Assembly: GCF_008806385.1 (NCBI RefSeq)
Contig: NZ_VZZK01000042.1
Location: 1 to 45,095 of the forward strand
Length of the DNA stretch: 45,095 bases
Direction: 5' to 3'
From: Methylobacterium soli
Lineage (GTDB): Bacteria; Pseudomonadota; Alphaproteobacteria; Rhizobiales; Beijerinckiaceae
Position numbers and translations under genes: made by a program
The notes under the pieces: generated by a model
Seen by the model: the letters and a program-made list of their open reading frames with translations, nothing else
What the model was told of the DNA's origin: nothing
The model's database searches: none
In this document: positions 16,587-25,281 of the stretch, piece by piece
How positions within the stretch are numbered: the stretch's first letter is position 1
Layout: each line of letters opens with the position of its first letter

Positions 16587-17707
16587 CGCTGGCCGCCCTC
16601 CGGCAAGGCGGCGCGCTTGCGCAGCACCATGTCGCCCCGGAACAGGAACTTCTGCGCCCGCTTGCCGGTGTCGACCTCGGTGGTGAAGACGTTGCCTTTC
16701 GAGTCGATCGCGAGGTTGTGGACCCAGTGGAAGTCGCCCGCCATCCGGCCGTTGCGGCCAAAGCGGCCGAGGATCTCGCCGGTGTCGCGGCTGAGCGTGC
16801 GAACCTCGTTGTTAGCTCCGTCCGCGTTGAGCAGGTAGGTCTGACGCTCGTCCGGCCACAGGGCGACCTCCCAGACGGCGCCGTTGGCGCGCGTGTTCTT
16901 CTCGACGAACATCTCCTTCACAAAGCTGCCATCCTTCTTGAACACCTGGATGCGGTTGTTGGTGCGGTCGCAGACGTAGACGAGGCCGTCGCGGGCGATC
17001 TGCACGCAGTGGACGGGATTGCGGAACTGGGCCGCGGGCTCCGCCGCGGGGTCGTAGGCGCCGAGCTTCTCGTCGGTGGGCGGCTTACCGTAGGCGCCCC
17101 ACATCCGCTTGAAGGCGCCGGTCTCGGCGTCGAACACAATCACGCGGTGGTTGTAGTAGCCGTCGGCCACGTAGAGCTCGTTGGCCTCCGGATCGACCAT
17201 CATGCCGGCCGGCTTGCCGAGGCGGCTCGTGTCCTGGCTGTCCGTCTGCGGCCCCTGCTTGCCGATCTGTAGGACGAAGCGGCCGTCCTGGGTGAACTTC
17301 AGAATCTGGCCATCGGTGTCGCCGTTGCCGGCAAGCCAGACGAAGCCTTTGTGGTCGATGTGGATGCCGTGCTCGTTCTGGGGCCACTGGTAGCCCTCGC
17401 CGGGGCCGCCCCAGGACTTCACCAGATTGCCGGCTTGATCGAAGACGAGGACTGGGGGAGCCGGCTTGCAGCAGCGGGTGCGGGGCGGATCGAGGCTTGC
17501 AGCCTTCTCGTCATCGGTGAGCGTGCGGGGCCGCTGGATCACCCAGACATTGTCCTGCGCGTCGACCGCAACCCCGGCCGCCTGCCCCATGATCCAGTCG
17601 TTCGGGAGCCGCTTGGGCCAAGCAGGATCGACCTCGAAGCGGAGTGGCTCCTCTGCCGCGGCGGAGATGGTCAATCCGAGTAGAACGACGGCCACCAGTC
17701 GCAGCAT
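16583..17707 (-). CDS. Secreted NHL-repeat beta-propeller protein
   Basis: A 374-residue protein with a Sec signal (MLRLVAVVLLGLTISAAAEE) and a six-bladed propeller of NHL-type repeats: GVAVDAQDNVWVIQRP, HGIHIDHKGFVWLAGNG, GMMVDPEANELYVADGYYN, CVQIARDGLVYVCDRTNN and LAIDSKGNVFTTEVDTG. Such proteins bind ligands or act as lyases or lactonases in the periplasm; the peptidyl-amidoglycolate lyase fold is related. GGGAGG precedes the ATG at 17707. It is translationally coupled to the LigJ-like gene by a 4-base overlap, so the two products probably act in one process. The exact activity is unknown. Confidence 0.8.
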   Translation of the reverse strand: MLRLVAVVLLGLTISAAAEEPLRFEVDPAWPKRLPNDWIMGQAAGVAVDAQDNVWVIQRPRTLTDDEKAASLDPPRTRCCKPAPPVLVFDQAGNLVKSWGGPGEGYQWPQNEHGIHIDHKGFVWLAGNGDTDGQILKFTQDGRFVLQIGKQGPQTDSQDTSRLGKPAGMMVDPEANELYVADGYYNHRVIVFDAETGAFKRMWGAYGKPPTDEKLGAYDPAAEPAAQFRNPVHCVQIARDGLVYVCDRTNNRIQVFKKDGSFVKEMFVEKNTRANGAVWEVALWPDERQTYLLNADGANNEVRTLSRDTGEILGRFGRNGRMAGDFHWVHNLAIDSKGNVFTTEVDTGKRAQKFLFRGDMVLRKRAALPEGGQR

Positions 17708-18034
17708 GCCAATTCCTCCCTGAGCTTCTGACTTTGCATCCTGGCGCGCATCAGACGATGCGAGGCCGTGTGCGTCCACCTTCAAGGCGCACGCACCGAA
17801 CGCTTCGAGCTACGCTTTCGGTCGAATGTTCCCGGTCCAGAAGGAGCTTGCCGTTCCACACAGGTTTGCGCCTCGAGAGAGGCTCAACTTCGGCTGAGGC
17901 AAGGATGTCGGGCATCGCGTGGCTGATGCCGACGCATCGGACAGTCAAAACCGGTTGCCTTAGCGCGGGCAGGCTATCAAGCTTCCGGCTCGCGGATCGC
18001 TTCGGTGAAGGGCGAGCGCGGAGGAGGATGACCC
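17708..18034. promoter_or_regulatory. Divergent intergenic region between NHL and FAH-family genes
   Basis: These 327 bases separate two divergently transcribed genes and must carry both promoters. Short inverted repeats such as GCCTC...GAGGC occur near 17870-17900. I did not identify a specific operator, but divergent arrangement suggests shared control. Confidence 0.4.
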
Positions 18035-19066
18035 ATGAGCACCCGACGCGACTTCTTGCACCTCACGGCGGCCGCGACGGCGGTCGGGGCCCTAGCAGGA
18101 CAAGCCGCCGCGCAGGCGCCTGCGTCCGGTTCGGGACGTCCTATTCCCCTTGCTGGCGGAGATGCCCTTCGTCTCGTCACGTTCATACCCTCGGCTGGGA
18201 GCAGTCCGCGCGTTGGGGCCGTTCGGACTGACGGACGCGTTGTCGATCTGACAAGCGCCTCAGTGCCAGACATCGATCCGACGCGGATGATCTCGCTCAT
18301 CGAGGCTGGTCCGAAGGCGCTCGATGCCGTGCGTCGCGCCGCCGCCACAAGCGATGGTCCGCAGATTGAGACTGTGCGGCTCCTCGCGCCGATACCGGCC
18401 CCGACGCGCAACATCTACGCGGTCGGCTGGAACTATCTCGAACACTTCGCCGAGGGGCAGGCCGCTCGCGATACAAAGACAGAATACCCGGCCCATCCCG
18501 TATTCTTCACCAAGGGCGTCAACACGGTAAACGGGCCCTACGATCCGATCCCCTACGATCCGGAGGTCTCGACTGCGATTGACTGGGAGGCGGAACTCGC
18601 TGTGATTATCGGCACGCCTGGGCGTAACATCCCCGAGGCCGAGGCCATGAGCCACGTCTTCGGCTACACGGTCATCAACGACACGACCGCGCGCGACATG
18701 CAGCACAAGCTCCATGGTGGGCAGTGGTTCAAGGGCAAGAGCGTGGACGGGCATGGGCCGATCGGTCCGTGGATCGTGCCAGCCGAGGATCTCGACGCCA
18801 CCGATCTACGCTTGACGACGCGCGTCAATGGCGTGGTGAAGCAGGATGCATCGACCAAGCAGATGTACTTCAAGGTCGGTCGCATCATCGCCGAATTGTC
18901 GCGTGGGCTTACCCTGATGCCCGGCGACATCATCGCCACCGGCACGCCGCCTGGCGTCGGCAACGCACGCAAGCCACCGGAGTACCTGAAGCCCGGCGAC
19001 GTGATGGAGACCGAGATTGCCGGCATCGGCACTCTACGCAACCTGATCCAGGCGATCCCTGCCTGA
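18035..19066 (+). CDS. Tat-exported fumarylacetoacetase (FAH)-family hydrolase/isomerase
   Basis: A 343-residue protein with a textbook Tat leader (MSTRRDFLHLTAAATAVGAL). From about residue 120 it has the FAH catalytic domain: NIYAVGWNYLEH, DPIPYDPEVSTAIDWEAELA (metal-binding ExE), MSHVFGYTVINDTTARDMQ, WFKGKSVDGHGPIGPW and LMPGDIIATGTPPGVG. Family members cleave or tautomerise acylpyruvates, hydroxyhepta-dienedioates and oxaloacetate, typically late in aromatic ring-cleavage pathways. Export is unusual for this family. GGAGGAGG precedes the start. Together with the LigJ-like and NHL proteins it suggests processing of ring-cleavage-type acids in the periplasm. Confidence 0.87.
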   Translation: MSTRRDFLHLTAAATAVGALAGQAAAQAPASGSGRPIPLAGGDALRLVTFIPSAGSSPRVGAVRTDGRVVDLTSASVPDIDPTRMISLIEAGPKALDAVRRAAATSDGPQIETVRLLAPIPAPTRNIYAVGWNYLEHFAEGQAARDTKTEYPAHPVFFTKGVNTVNGPYDPIPYDPEVSTAIDWEAELAVIIGTPGRNIPEAEAMSHVFGYTVINDTTARDMQHKLHGGQWFKGKSVDGHGPIGPWIVPAEDLDATDLRLTTRVNGVVKQDASTKQMYFKVGRIIAELSRGLTLMPGDIIATGTPPGVGNARKPPEYLKPGDVMETEIAGIGTLRNLIQAIPA

Positions 19067-19385
19067 GGTGAGCCTCAAGTCCGGCTATGGTTTCGACTCA
19101 CGTCACTGCGTGACGGAGCATTAAACCGCAACCGCCTGCATGACACTCAGCAAAGAGAGTCCGGTTCGCGCGAAAACCGGACCTTCAACCGGGGGCAAAC
19201 GAATGTCCGCTGGTGTGAAGGTTTTCGGATGGCGGCCCGAGCGCAACGATGGTGCTGAGGCTGCGGGGCCGCCGCAGCGTTTAGGAACGCTTGTGGCTAT
19301 GCCATGCTCCTTCGCCCGGGAGACCGGACCCCGCGCAACCGGGCCGCCCAACCCCGGACTGGCGCCGTATCCCCGCGAGGCCAGA
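19067..19385 (+). promoter_or_regulatory. Structured leader of the Cys/Met PLP-enzyme gene
   Basis: Roughly 320 bases ahead of the PLP-enzyme start hold two perfect hairpins, 19159-19182 (GTCCGGTT/AACCGGAC, 8-base loop) and 19260-19278 (GCTGCGG/CCGCAGC, 5-base loop). There is also a longer-range pairing of ACCTTCA (19181-19187) with TGAAGGT (19217-19223). The frame is open back to 19140 but its translation is not protein-like. A metabolite-sensing leader (SAM or SAH type) would fit the gene, but I could not match a known riboswitch consensus. Confidence 0.35.
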
Positions 19386-20675
19386 ATGTCCGACGATCGC
19401 TACCACAAGAAGTCGCTGGGCACCCGCCCGCTTCATCCCGAGACCCTGATGCTCGGCTACGGCTACGATCCGGCCTTGTCTGAAGGCGCGGTGAAGCCGC
19501 CGGTCTTCCTCACCTCGACCTTCGTCTTCACCTCGGCCGAGCACGGTAAGGCCTTCTTCGACTACGTCTCCGGACGACGTGAGCCGCCGGCCGGCGAGGC
19601 GGCCGGGCTGGTCTATTCGCGCTTCAACCATCCCAACAGTGAGATCGTTGAGGACCGGCTGGCCGTGTTCGAGGAAGCCGAGGCCGGGCTGGTCTTCTCC
19701 TCTGGCATGTCGGCGATCGCTACCACGATCCTGGCCTTCGCGCGGCCCGGCGACGTGATCCTGCACTCGCAGCCGCTCTATGGCGGTACTGAGACGCTGA
19801 TCACCAAGACCCTGGCGGGCTTCGGCATCGCTTCCGTCGGCTTCGCTGATGGGACTAATTCGGCAAGCGTACGCGACGCAGCCGGCCGTGCCGCCGAGGC
19901 GGGACGGGTCAGCATCATCATGGTCGAGACGCCATCCAACCCGCTTAACACCCTCGTCGACCTCGGATTGATCCGTTTGGTCGCCGACGAGATCGGCACC
20001 CGTCAGGGCGGTGGGGCACCCGTGGTGGTTTGCGACAACACCCTGCTCGGTCCGCTCTTTCAGCGCCCGCTGCCCCACGGCGTCGACATCTCGGTCTACT
20101 CGCTGACGAAGTATGTCGGCGGCCATTCGGACCTGATCGCCGGCGCCGCCCTCGGCTCGGCGGCACGGATCAAGCCGGTGCGGATGCTGCGCTCGGCGAT
20201 CGGGACTGGGCTCGATCCGCATTCCTGCTGGATGCTCGGGCGCTCGCTCGAAACCCTGACGCTGCGGATGAGCGCTGCTAACCGCAATGGCGAGATCGTC
20301 GCGCGAATGTTGGCCGAGCACCCGAAGGTGTCGCGCCTCCACCATCTTGCTCATCTGGCGCCCGGCTCGGCTCAGGCCCGCATCTATGCCGGGCAATGCG
20401 CGGCGCCGGGCTCGACCTTCTCGTTCGACGTCGTCGGCGGCGAGGCGGAGGCGTTCCGGGTCCTTAACGCGCTGCAATTGTTCAAGCTCGCCGTCAGCCT
20501 CGGCGGCACCGAGTCGCTCGCCAGCCACCCCGCCTCGACGACCCATTCGGGTGTGCCGAAGGCAATGCGTGATCGGCTCGGCGTCACGGATGCGACGATC
20601 AGGGTGTCGATCGGGATCGAGCATCCTGACGATCTGGTGGCGGATCTGGCAGCGGCTCTCGCAACCCTCGGCTGA
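19386..20675 (+). CDS. Cystathionine gamma-synthase/lyase-family PLP enzyme
   Basis: A 429-residue Cys/Met metabolism PLP enzyme. Visible features are TRPLHPETLMLGYGYDP, VYSRFNHPNSEIVEDRLA, the cofactor-binding FSSGMSAIATTILAF, LYGGTETLI, VETPSNPLN, VVCDNTLLGPLFQRPL and the PLP lysine in SVYSLTKYVGGHSDLIAGA. The C-terminal SLGGTESLASHPASTTHSG is also standard. It catalyses beta- or gamma-elimination or replacement on homoserine or cysteine derivatives; synthase versus methionine gamma-lyase cannot be settled by eye. The start at 19386 matches the family N-terminus and follows GCGAGG. The family is cytoplasmic, and no export signal is seen, unlike the neighbours upstream. Confidence 0.88.
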   Translation: MSDDRYHKKSLGTRPLHPETLMLGYGYDPALSEGAVKPPVFLTSTFVFTSAEHGKAFFDYVSGRREPPAGEAAGLVYSRFNHPNSEIVEDRLAVFEEAEAGLVFSSGMSAIATTILAFARPGDVILHSQPLYGGTETLITKTLAGFGIASVGFADGTNSASVRDAAGRAAEAGRVSIIMVETPSNPLNTLVDLGLIRLVADEIGTRQGGGAPVVVCDNTLLGPLFQRPLPHGVDISVYSLTKYVGGHSDLIAGAALGSAARIKPVRMLRSAIGTGLDPHSCWMLGRSLETLTLRMSAANRNGEIVARMLAEHPKVSRLHHLAHLAPGSAQARIYAGQCAAPGSTFSFDVVGGEAEAFRVLNALQLFKLAVSLGGTESLASHPASTTHSGVPKAMRDRLGVTDATIRVSIGIEHPDDLVADLAAALATLG

Positions 20676-20936
20676 GCGCTACTCACTCTTGGCCCTGCCG
20701 CCCTACAATCAGGAGCACCGGGGCACATCCGTCCATCACCTCTTATGCCCGCTAGAACCCCAAGCTTCACGCCTATCACCTCAAGGCGCGCCATCACCGG
20801 TTTGGCAATTTCATCAACGAATTGGTTGGTCGCTCTGGTGCGAGCCATAGGGCGCTCTGGAGTCAGTTCCGCCGAACGTCGAGAAAACGGTCGGACACTG
20901 CTGAGGAAATAGACCTTGGACGGGCGGGCCGGCGGT
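20676..20936. other. Intergenic/right end of IS110 element
   Basis: No gene was recognised. Part of it should be the short right end of the IS110-type element; the border could not be placed. Confidence 0.35.
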
Positions 20937-22169
20937 CTACGCCGCTTTCGGGACGAGCATAACGTCGTAGCCGAGGTTGGTCAGGCGCTGGACGAGCTTG
21001 GAGGCGGAGCGCTTGCGGGCGACCTGGTCGAGGTAGCCCTCGCCGAGGTCGCGGAACGCCTCGCCCGTGCTCAGCATGTGGAACGCGGCGACGAGCAGCT
21101 TGTGCGCAATGGCCATGACCGCCCGCACCGGGCCACGACGCGCGCGCAGGCGGTTGTACTTGTCGCGGTAATAGCTGCCCTTGGTCCGCACCGCGGCTGA
21201 GGCGGCGGCGAACAGCGCCGATTTGAGGAACACGTTGCCCCGTCGCGTTCCGGCGCCCTTCGGCTTGCCCGCGCTCTCGTAGTTGCCCGGCGCGACCCCG
21301 GCCCAGGCTGCCAGGCGGCGCGCACTGGCGAACACGTCCATGTCGGTGCCGATCTCGGCGATGATCGAGGCCGCCGTCACCCAGTCCACGCCGGGGATTT
21401 GTGTCAGGAGCTGGTGCTGCGCCTGATACGGCTCGAGCTGGATCCCGATGCGGACGTCAAGGGTTTCCAGGTCCTGACCGATCGCCTTCAGGTTGCGCAG
21501 ATGCATGCCGAGCAGAAAACACTGGTGCTCGCCCATGCGCCCCTGCAGCGCAGCTTCCAGAGCCGCGTGCTTGCTCCGCATCCGCCCACGCGCCAGACCG
21601 GCCATCTCGAAAGCGTTGGTGGTGCCCGCGGCGAGCGCCTCCAGCATCGCCATGCTGGAGACGCCGAATACGTCGCTGGCCACGCCGGATAGTTTGACGT
21701 TGGCACTCTCCAGCAGCTTCAGCACTCGGTTGCGCACTGCTGTCCGCGTTTCGATCAGCGTGCGGCGGTGACCCACCATCTCGCGCAGGTCGCGGATCGC
21801 GGGCGGCGGCACGAAGCTCTTGGCGACCAGGCCATGGCGGACCAGCTGCGCAATCCATTCCGCATCTTTCACGTCCGTCTTGCGGCCAGGCACGTTCTTG
21901 ATGTGGTGGGCGTCGCCGACAGTCAGATCAACGTGCCCTTCCAGCACGGCATACACCGGCTTCCAGTAAACGCCGGTGCTCTCCATGCCGACGTGGGTGA
22001 CGCCATGCTCGGTCAGCCACGCCCGCAAGGCCTCCAGATCGCGCGTGGTCGTGCCGAAGCTGCGCAGCAGCTTCTGCGGCTTGCGCCCTGGAGAGCCGAT
22101 CAGGACGCAGCAGACGATGCTGGCTTGGTGGACGTCCAGGCCAGCGCAGCGTTCGAGGAAAACATCCAT
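20937..22169 (-). CDS. IS110-family transposase (IS110 subgroup)
   Basis: A 410-residue transposase. DEDD residues are in AGLDVHQASIVCCVL, VGMESTGVYWKPVYAVL and PGRKTDVKDAEWIAQL. The C-terminal Tnp20 domain includes QIPGVDWVTAASIIAEIG and LAAWAGVAPGNYESAGK. It is full length and different in sequence from the IS1111-type enzyme at 9-10 kb. The start at 22169 (ATG) is preferred to a GTG three codons upstream. No inverted repeats were seen at the ends, as expected for this subgroup, so element borders are not fixed. Confidence 0.93.
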   Translation of the reverse strand: MDVFLERCAGLDVHQASIVCCVLIGSPGRKPQKLLRSFGTTTRDLEALRAWLTEHGVTHVGMESTGVYWKPVYAVLEGHVDLTVGDAHHIKNVPGRKTDVKDAEWIAQLVRHGLVAKSFVPPPAIRDLREMVGHRRTLIETRTAVRNRVLKLLESANVKLSGVASDVFGVSSMAMLEALAAGTTNAFEMAGLARGRMRSKHAALEAALQGRMGEHQCFLLGMHLRNLKAIGQDLETLDVRIGIQLEPYQAQHQLLTQIPGVDWVTAASIIAEIGTDMDVFASARRLAAWAGVAPGNYESAGKPKGAGTRRGNVFLKSALFAAASAAVRTKGSYYRDKYNRLRARRGPVRAVMAIAHKLLVAAFHMLSTGEAFRDLGEGYLDQVARKRSASKLVQRLTNLGYDVMLVPKAA

Positions 22170-22400
22170 GGCCAACACCTGTCATGAGGGATCGGGGCGG
22201 CGGCCGCTGCAATGCAGGCAAAGTCAGAGACTGCTGATCGTGCTCGCCAAGGATGGCGGCGACAAAGGATGGTGCCTGGAAACAGTGCGGACCGATCTGT
22301 TGGGCAGAATTGGGACGTCCAGTGTCCGTCGGCCTCCATGCGGCCACCGCCAGAGCAGATGGACCGTCACCAGTCAGTCAGCAACGGGGCGCCCCATTTC
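22170..22400 (-). ncRNA. Probable bridge-RNA leader of the IS110-type element
   Basis: In IS110-subgroup elements the noncoding left end, upstream of the transposase gene, encodes the bridge RNA. This region upstream of the minus-strand transposase has no gene and several GC-rich inverted repeats (for example around GGCGGCGGCCGC at 22196-22204). Ends are estimated; target and donor loops were not resolved. Confidence 0.45.
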
Positions 22401-22679
22401 CTCGCCATGATGGTGCGCGCCCCGCGCGGTTGATCTGTTGGCGAATGCGCCTTAGGGCCTGCCAAGGTTGCCGCCACGCTCCGAGATTGGGCAGCTTGCC
22501 CTCGCGGCTCAGCGCTACAGGGCCGCCCTCAAGCCGCAGGCGGAGCGACAATCCCGAATGCGCCAACAGTGTCCGGTCGTTTTCTCGGCAGAGCGTTTCG
22601 CACCGTGTGACCGGAAAAGCGGACCGGCTTGTCATCGTCGCTCCAAGATGCTGCTCGGCTAAGGTTTAGTCTCCTCGGG

Positions 22680-22907
22680 ATGCCTCAGCGCCGGATCAGG
22701 ACCACGCCGCCGATCAGCAGCCCTTGCGGCCAAACACGCGCCTTTGCCGGGCTGGCGCAGGCAGTGCTGTTCACGACCGGGCTCGACAGAGAGCATCGGC
22801 AGACCGCCAGGGTCGATTGTGGCGGACAGACCTACCACCTTGCCGATATCGAACGGCTCGCTGAACGATCAGACTACCCGCACCTGCCTGATCTCGCAGC
22901 AGCCTGA
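22680..22907 (+). CDS. Possible small hypothetical protein or gene remnant (75 aa)
   Basis: An open frame whose second half looks coding (TGLDREHRQTARVDCGGQ, then TYHLADIERLAERSDYPHL). The ATG at 22680 has no good ribosome site. It could be the end of a truncated gene. No family is recognised. Confidence 0.25.
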   Translation: MPQRRIRTTPPISSPCGQTRAFAGLAQAVLFTTGLDREHRQTARVDCGGQTYHLADIERLAERSDYPHLPDLAAA

Positions 22908-23091
22908 ACATGCCTCTGGGTCCAAAGCGTGAAGTGGCACCGCGGTCTACTTTGCATGGTTCATTCGCTCCCAGACCCGATTCGCTGGGGGCATGCTCAA
23001 GCTGAACCGATGACAGTGCATGGCTTTGGCATGGGGTGGTGGGCCCGGCAGAAGTGCAATCTGCCAATAAAATCAGGGCCATGTCTCCCGC

Positions 23092-23106
23092 ACCTCTCAG
23101 AGAGGT
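23092..23106. repeat. Perfect 15-base palindrome
   Basis: ACCTCTC-A-GAGAGGT is a perfect palindrome in an otherwise featureless 420-base gap (22908-23331). It could be an operator or a small hairpin. No gene was recognised in this gap. Confidence 0.35.
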
Positions 23107-23331
23107 CCGCTCTGATGCCAAACGGTAATTTTCAGCGGATCCCGCACCCGCCCTCCCTTCCGCGCCATCGCGCCGGAGCACGACCGGCTGGGCGGGGTCT
23201 ACCTACGCATACCGTTCAGGACGTGGGCGGCAATGTGGGCTTGCGCCAGCTACCGCTCAACTGTTGTGAGACCCATTGCTCCCTCAATCACGGGCACGCG
23301 ACCGGAACGACGAGCAATCCGAGCAGCGCAG

Positions 23332-23646
23332 CTACTCCTCGTCGCCAGCGCTACGGACGAGTTCCAAGAGCTGGCGCCGCTTTTCTGGATCGCGAATGCG
23401 TAGGAAAGCTCGGAGCAAATCGCTGCATTCGTTCGTAGCCTCGCTGCCTGCGACAGGCTTTGCATCGGTCGTTTTGCGCAAGTAGAAATCGGTGGTTGGC
23501 ATGCCCAGCGTGTCCGCAATCACGCGCAGCAGTTGCGCCGAGCGCGCCAAAGACGCTTCGGACGAAGCCGGGCTTACGGTCTCTGGCTGAGTGAGCTCGT
23601 CCTCCGCTACACCGAGAAACCGCGTGGGCGGTGCCTTCGAGCCCAT
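23332..23646 (-). CDS. XRE-like regulator fragment lacking most of the helix-turn-helix
   Basis: A 104-residue protein. Residues about 38-56 (LRVIADTLGMPTTDFYLRK) resemble only the last part of an XRE helix-turn-helix. The C-terminus (SDLLRAFLRIRDPEKRRQLL, then ELVRS) is the tail common to short rhizobial XRE regulators. The N-terminal recognition helices are replaced by an unrelated Ser/Ala-rich stretch. It may be a dimerising modulator or a decayed regulator. It is divergent from the PAS gene. Confidence 0.6.
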   Translation of the reverse strand: MGSKAPPTRFLGVAEDELTQPETVSPASSEASLARSAQLLRVIADTLGMPTTDFYLRKTTDAKPVAGSEATNECSDLLRAFLRIRDPEKRRQLLELVRSAGDEE

Positions 23647-23785
23647 CACAATTCCTAACTCAAAATACCAACGGCAGCGCTGCTGCTTAGTGCCAAGAAG
23701 GACAATATGCTAGGGTTGCATACACCAATCACTAAAACTTGAAATTGCACTCTGGTGCGGTTCCAACCTATGTCAATGCGTTGGT

Positions 23786-24412
23786 GTGCAGACGGGGGTG
23801 GCGGTGCCCAAGCTCAAAGGCATTCTGTCAAAGACATGTCCGGACGCTCTCCAGGCGGCTCTGGATGCCTTGGACATCATTGGCGAGTGGGACTGGGACA
23901 TCACCACCAACTGCGTGCGCTCGGACGCCTTGGTCGCCTTGCTGTTCAGCGTCGATCCCGACCTTGCAGAAGCCGGGGCGCCATTCACTGCGTTCACGGA
24001 TAGCATCCATGCGGAGGATCGCGAGCGCGTCACGCTGCTGCTTGGCGAATGCGCCTGCGCCGGCGGCTCGTACGTGGCAGAGTATCGCGTCTGCTCAGCG
24101 GACGGCATGACCCGCTGGATCCTTGCACGGGGACGCTTTGAGCTCGACGCGTCAGGTGCTCCTTGTCGAGGCCGTGGCATCATCATCGACATCACCGCAA
24201 GCCGGATGAGCGAGCATGCTTATGTCCGGAGCGAGAAGGCGGCATCAGGCCATCCTCTGGAACGAGCTGCGGATCACTGCATCGCGACCCACCGGGCGGT
24301 GATGGAGAGTGAGGATCCTCATCTAAAGCTGCTCTCGGAGATGCTGCTGCTCGAGGTCGGCCGCAAGCTCGCCAAGCTCGAAAGCAGCCGGCGACGCAAA
24401 GGCATGAACTGA
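23786..24412 (+). CDS. PAS-domain protein (about 208 aa)
   Basis: A protein with a PAS fold at about residues 28-140. IIGEWDWDITTNCVRSD opens it and SIHAEDRERVTLLLGECA, YVAEYRVCSADGMTRWILAR and GRGIIIDITASRM follow, as in PAS_3-type sensor domains. No kinase, GGDEF or HTH output follows; the last 60 residues are helical and charged. It may be a stand-alone sensor or a truncated histidine kinase. The start is uncertain: GTG at 23786 or one of two GTGs shortly downstream. An AT-rich stretch precedes it. Confidence 0.7.
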   Translation: MQTGVAVPKLKGILSKTCPDALQAALDALDIIGEWDWDITTNCVRSDALVALLFSVDPDLAEAGAPFTAFTDSIHAEDRERVTLLLGECACAGGSYVAEYRVCSADGMTRWILARGRFELDASGAPCRGRGIIIDITASRMSEHAYVRSEKAASGHPLERAADHCIATHRAVMESEDPHLKLLSEMLLLEVGRKLAKLESSRRRKGMN

Positions 24413-24712
24413 GCGCTACGCGGTTGGCCACGGCCTTTTCCGAAGGAAGGCGGCAACCGACGAACTGGGTCATCGCTCTCGCGAATTCGGGCAGTGCAAC
24501 CTGTGCTGGGCTGACTTCGGAGACGAAGCCGCGCGTCGCTGGATTCTTGATGAGCAGGTAACGTCTTGCGACGCCCCATCTGAGGATTCAGGCCTCTGTC
24601 CGGACTTGGTTGCCATCGCCTCTGATCGCCCCTGACATGCCGATATTGAGACAGTCTGGAACGTCCTGTTCAGGTGGAACGGAAAAACTCCGGCCTGCGC
24701 CCCGCACGTGGG
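24413..24712. other. Intergenic region, no gene recognised
   Basis: Three hundred bases between convergent genes with no supported coding sequence. Confidence 0.35.
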
Positions 24713-24904
24713 CTAACCATGCCTCAGCACCGCAACGAGAGCGTGGATCACGGACGCGCCGCCAATCGGTGCGATGAGCAGGAGCAGCGCGTTCACAGCG
24801 ATCAGCCACACCAAAACCAGCTTCTGGCGCTCAGAAAGCTGACGCTCCCGGCGGGGCGGCCGCGGCGGCTTCTGGGGTGGTTCCCATCCTCCCTCGGCAT
24901 ACAT
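24713..24904 (-). CDS. Small single-pass membrane protein (63 aa)
   Basis: A protein of about 63 residues starting MYAEGGWEPPQKPPRPPRR. It has a proline/arginine-rich N-terminus and one membrane helix pair (LVLVWLIAVNALLLLIAP, then SVIHALVAVL). The ATG at 24904 is preferred to one at 24991 because the extension is not protein-like. No family is recognised. Confidence 0.5.
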   Translation of the reverse strand: MYAEGGWEPPQKPPRPPRRERQLSERQKLVLVWLIAVNALLLLIAPIGGASVIHALVAVLRHG

Positions 24905-25044
24905 CGACGTCCCCAGTGTGGCTTCAGCTCCCACGAACCAGTGAGGTTGGAATTGGGAATGATAGCACCGGACGAGCGCCGCAGACCACAATCCCTCACT
25001 GGTCGGCTATCGTTCGCTCTCCTGACACTTGAGGAGTGCGTGAG

Positions 25045-25281
25045 ATGAACGAGACGCCAATCACCCACGCGGAGGCTCTTGAGATGGCGCAGACGAAGGC
25101 GGTCGACTCGAATCTCGCGCGCCGCTACGTCGAACTCCACGCCGAATATGCTCAACTACGTGAGGCTGCAGAAGGGGCGCTGAGGCAGATGGGCCGGGCC
25201 GCCGCACCGGACGACGCCTACACAAGAGCGGCCAACTCCCTGGACGAGGTTCTCAGGTCGTCAACCAGAATCCCTAGCTGA
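25045..25281 (+). CDS. Small hypothetical protein (78 aa)
   Basis: A helical, alanine- and glutamate-rich protein (MNETPITHAEALEMAQTKAV...). Composition and codon use look real, but no domain is recognised. The start at 25045 is chosen over an ATG three codons upstream. It may act as a small coiled-coil or regulatory protein. Confidence 0.5.
   Translation: MNETPITHAEALEMAQTKAVDSNLARRYVELHAEYAQLREAAEGALRQMGRAAAPDDAYTRAANSLDEVLRSSTRIPS

Noticed and set aside
19281..20624. 447-codon minus-strand frame opposite the PLP enzyme
   Set aside because: Low-complexity Arg/Gly/Asp translation; the PLP lysine and cofactor motifs are on the plus strand.
22929..23438. 169-codon plus-strand frame between the IS110 element and the XRE-like gene
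   Set aside because: Composition is not protein-like (Pro/Arg/His-rich), and it overlaps the better-supported minus-strand gene at its end.
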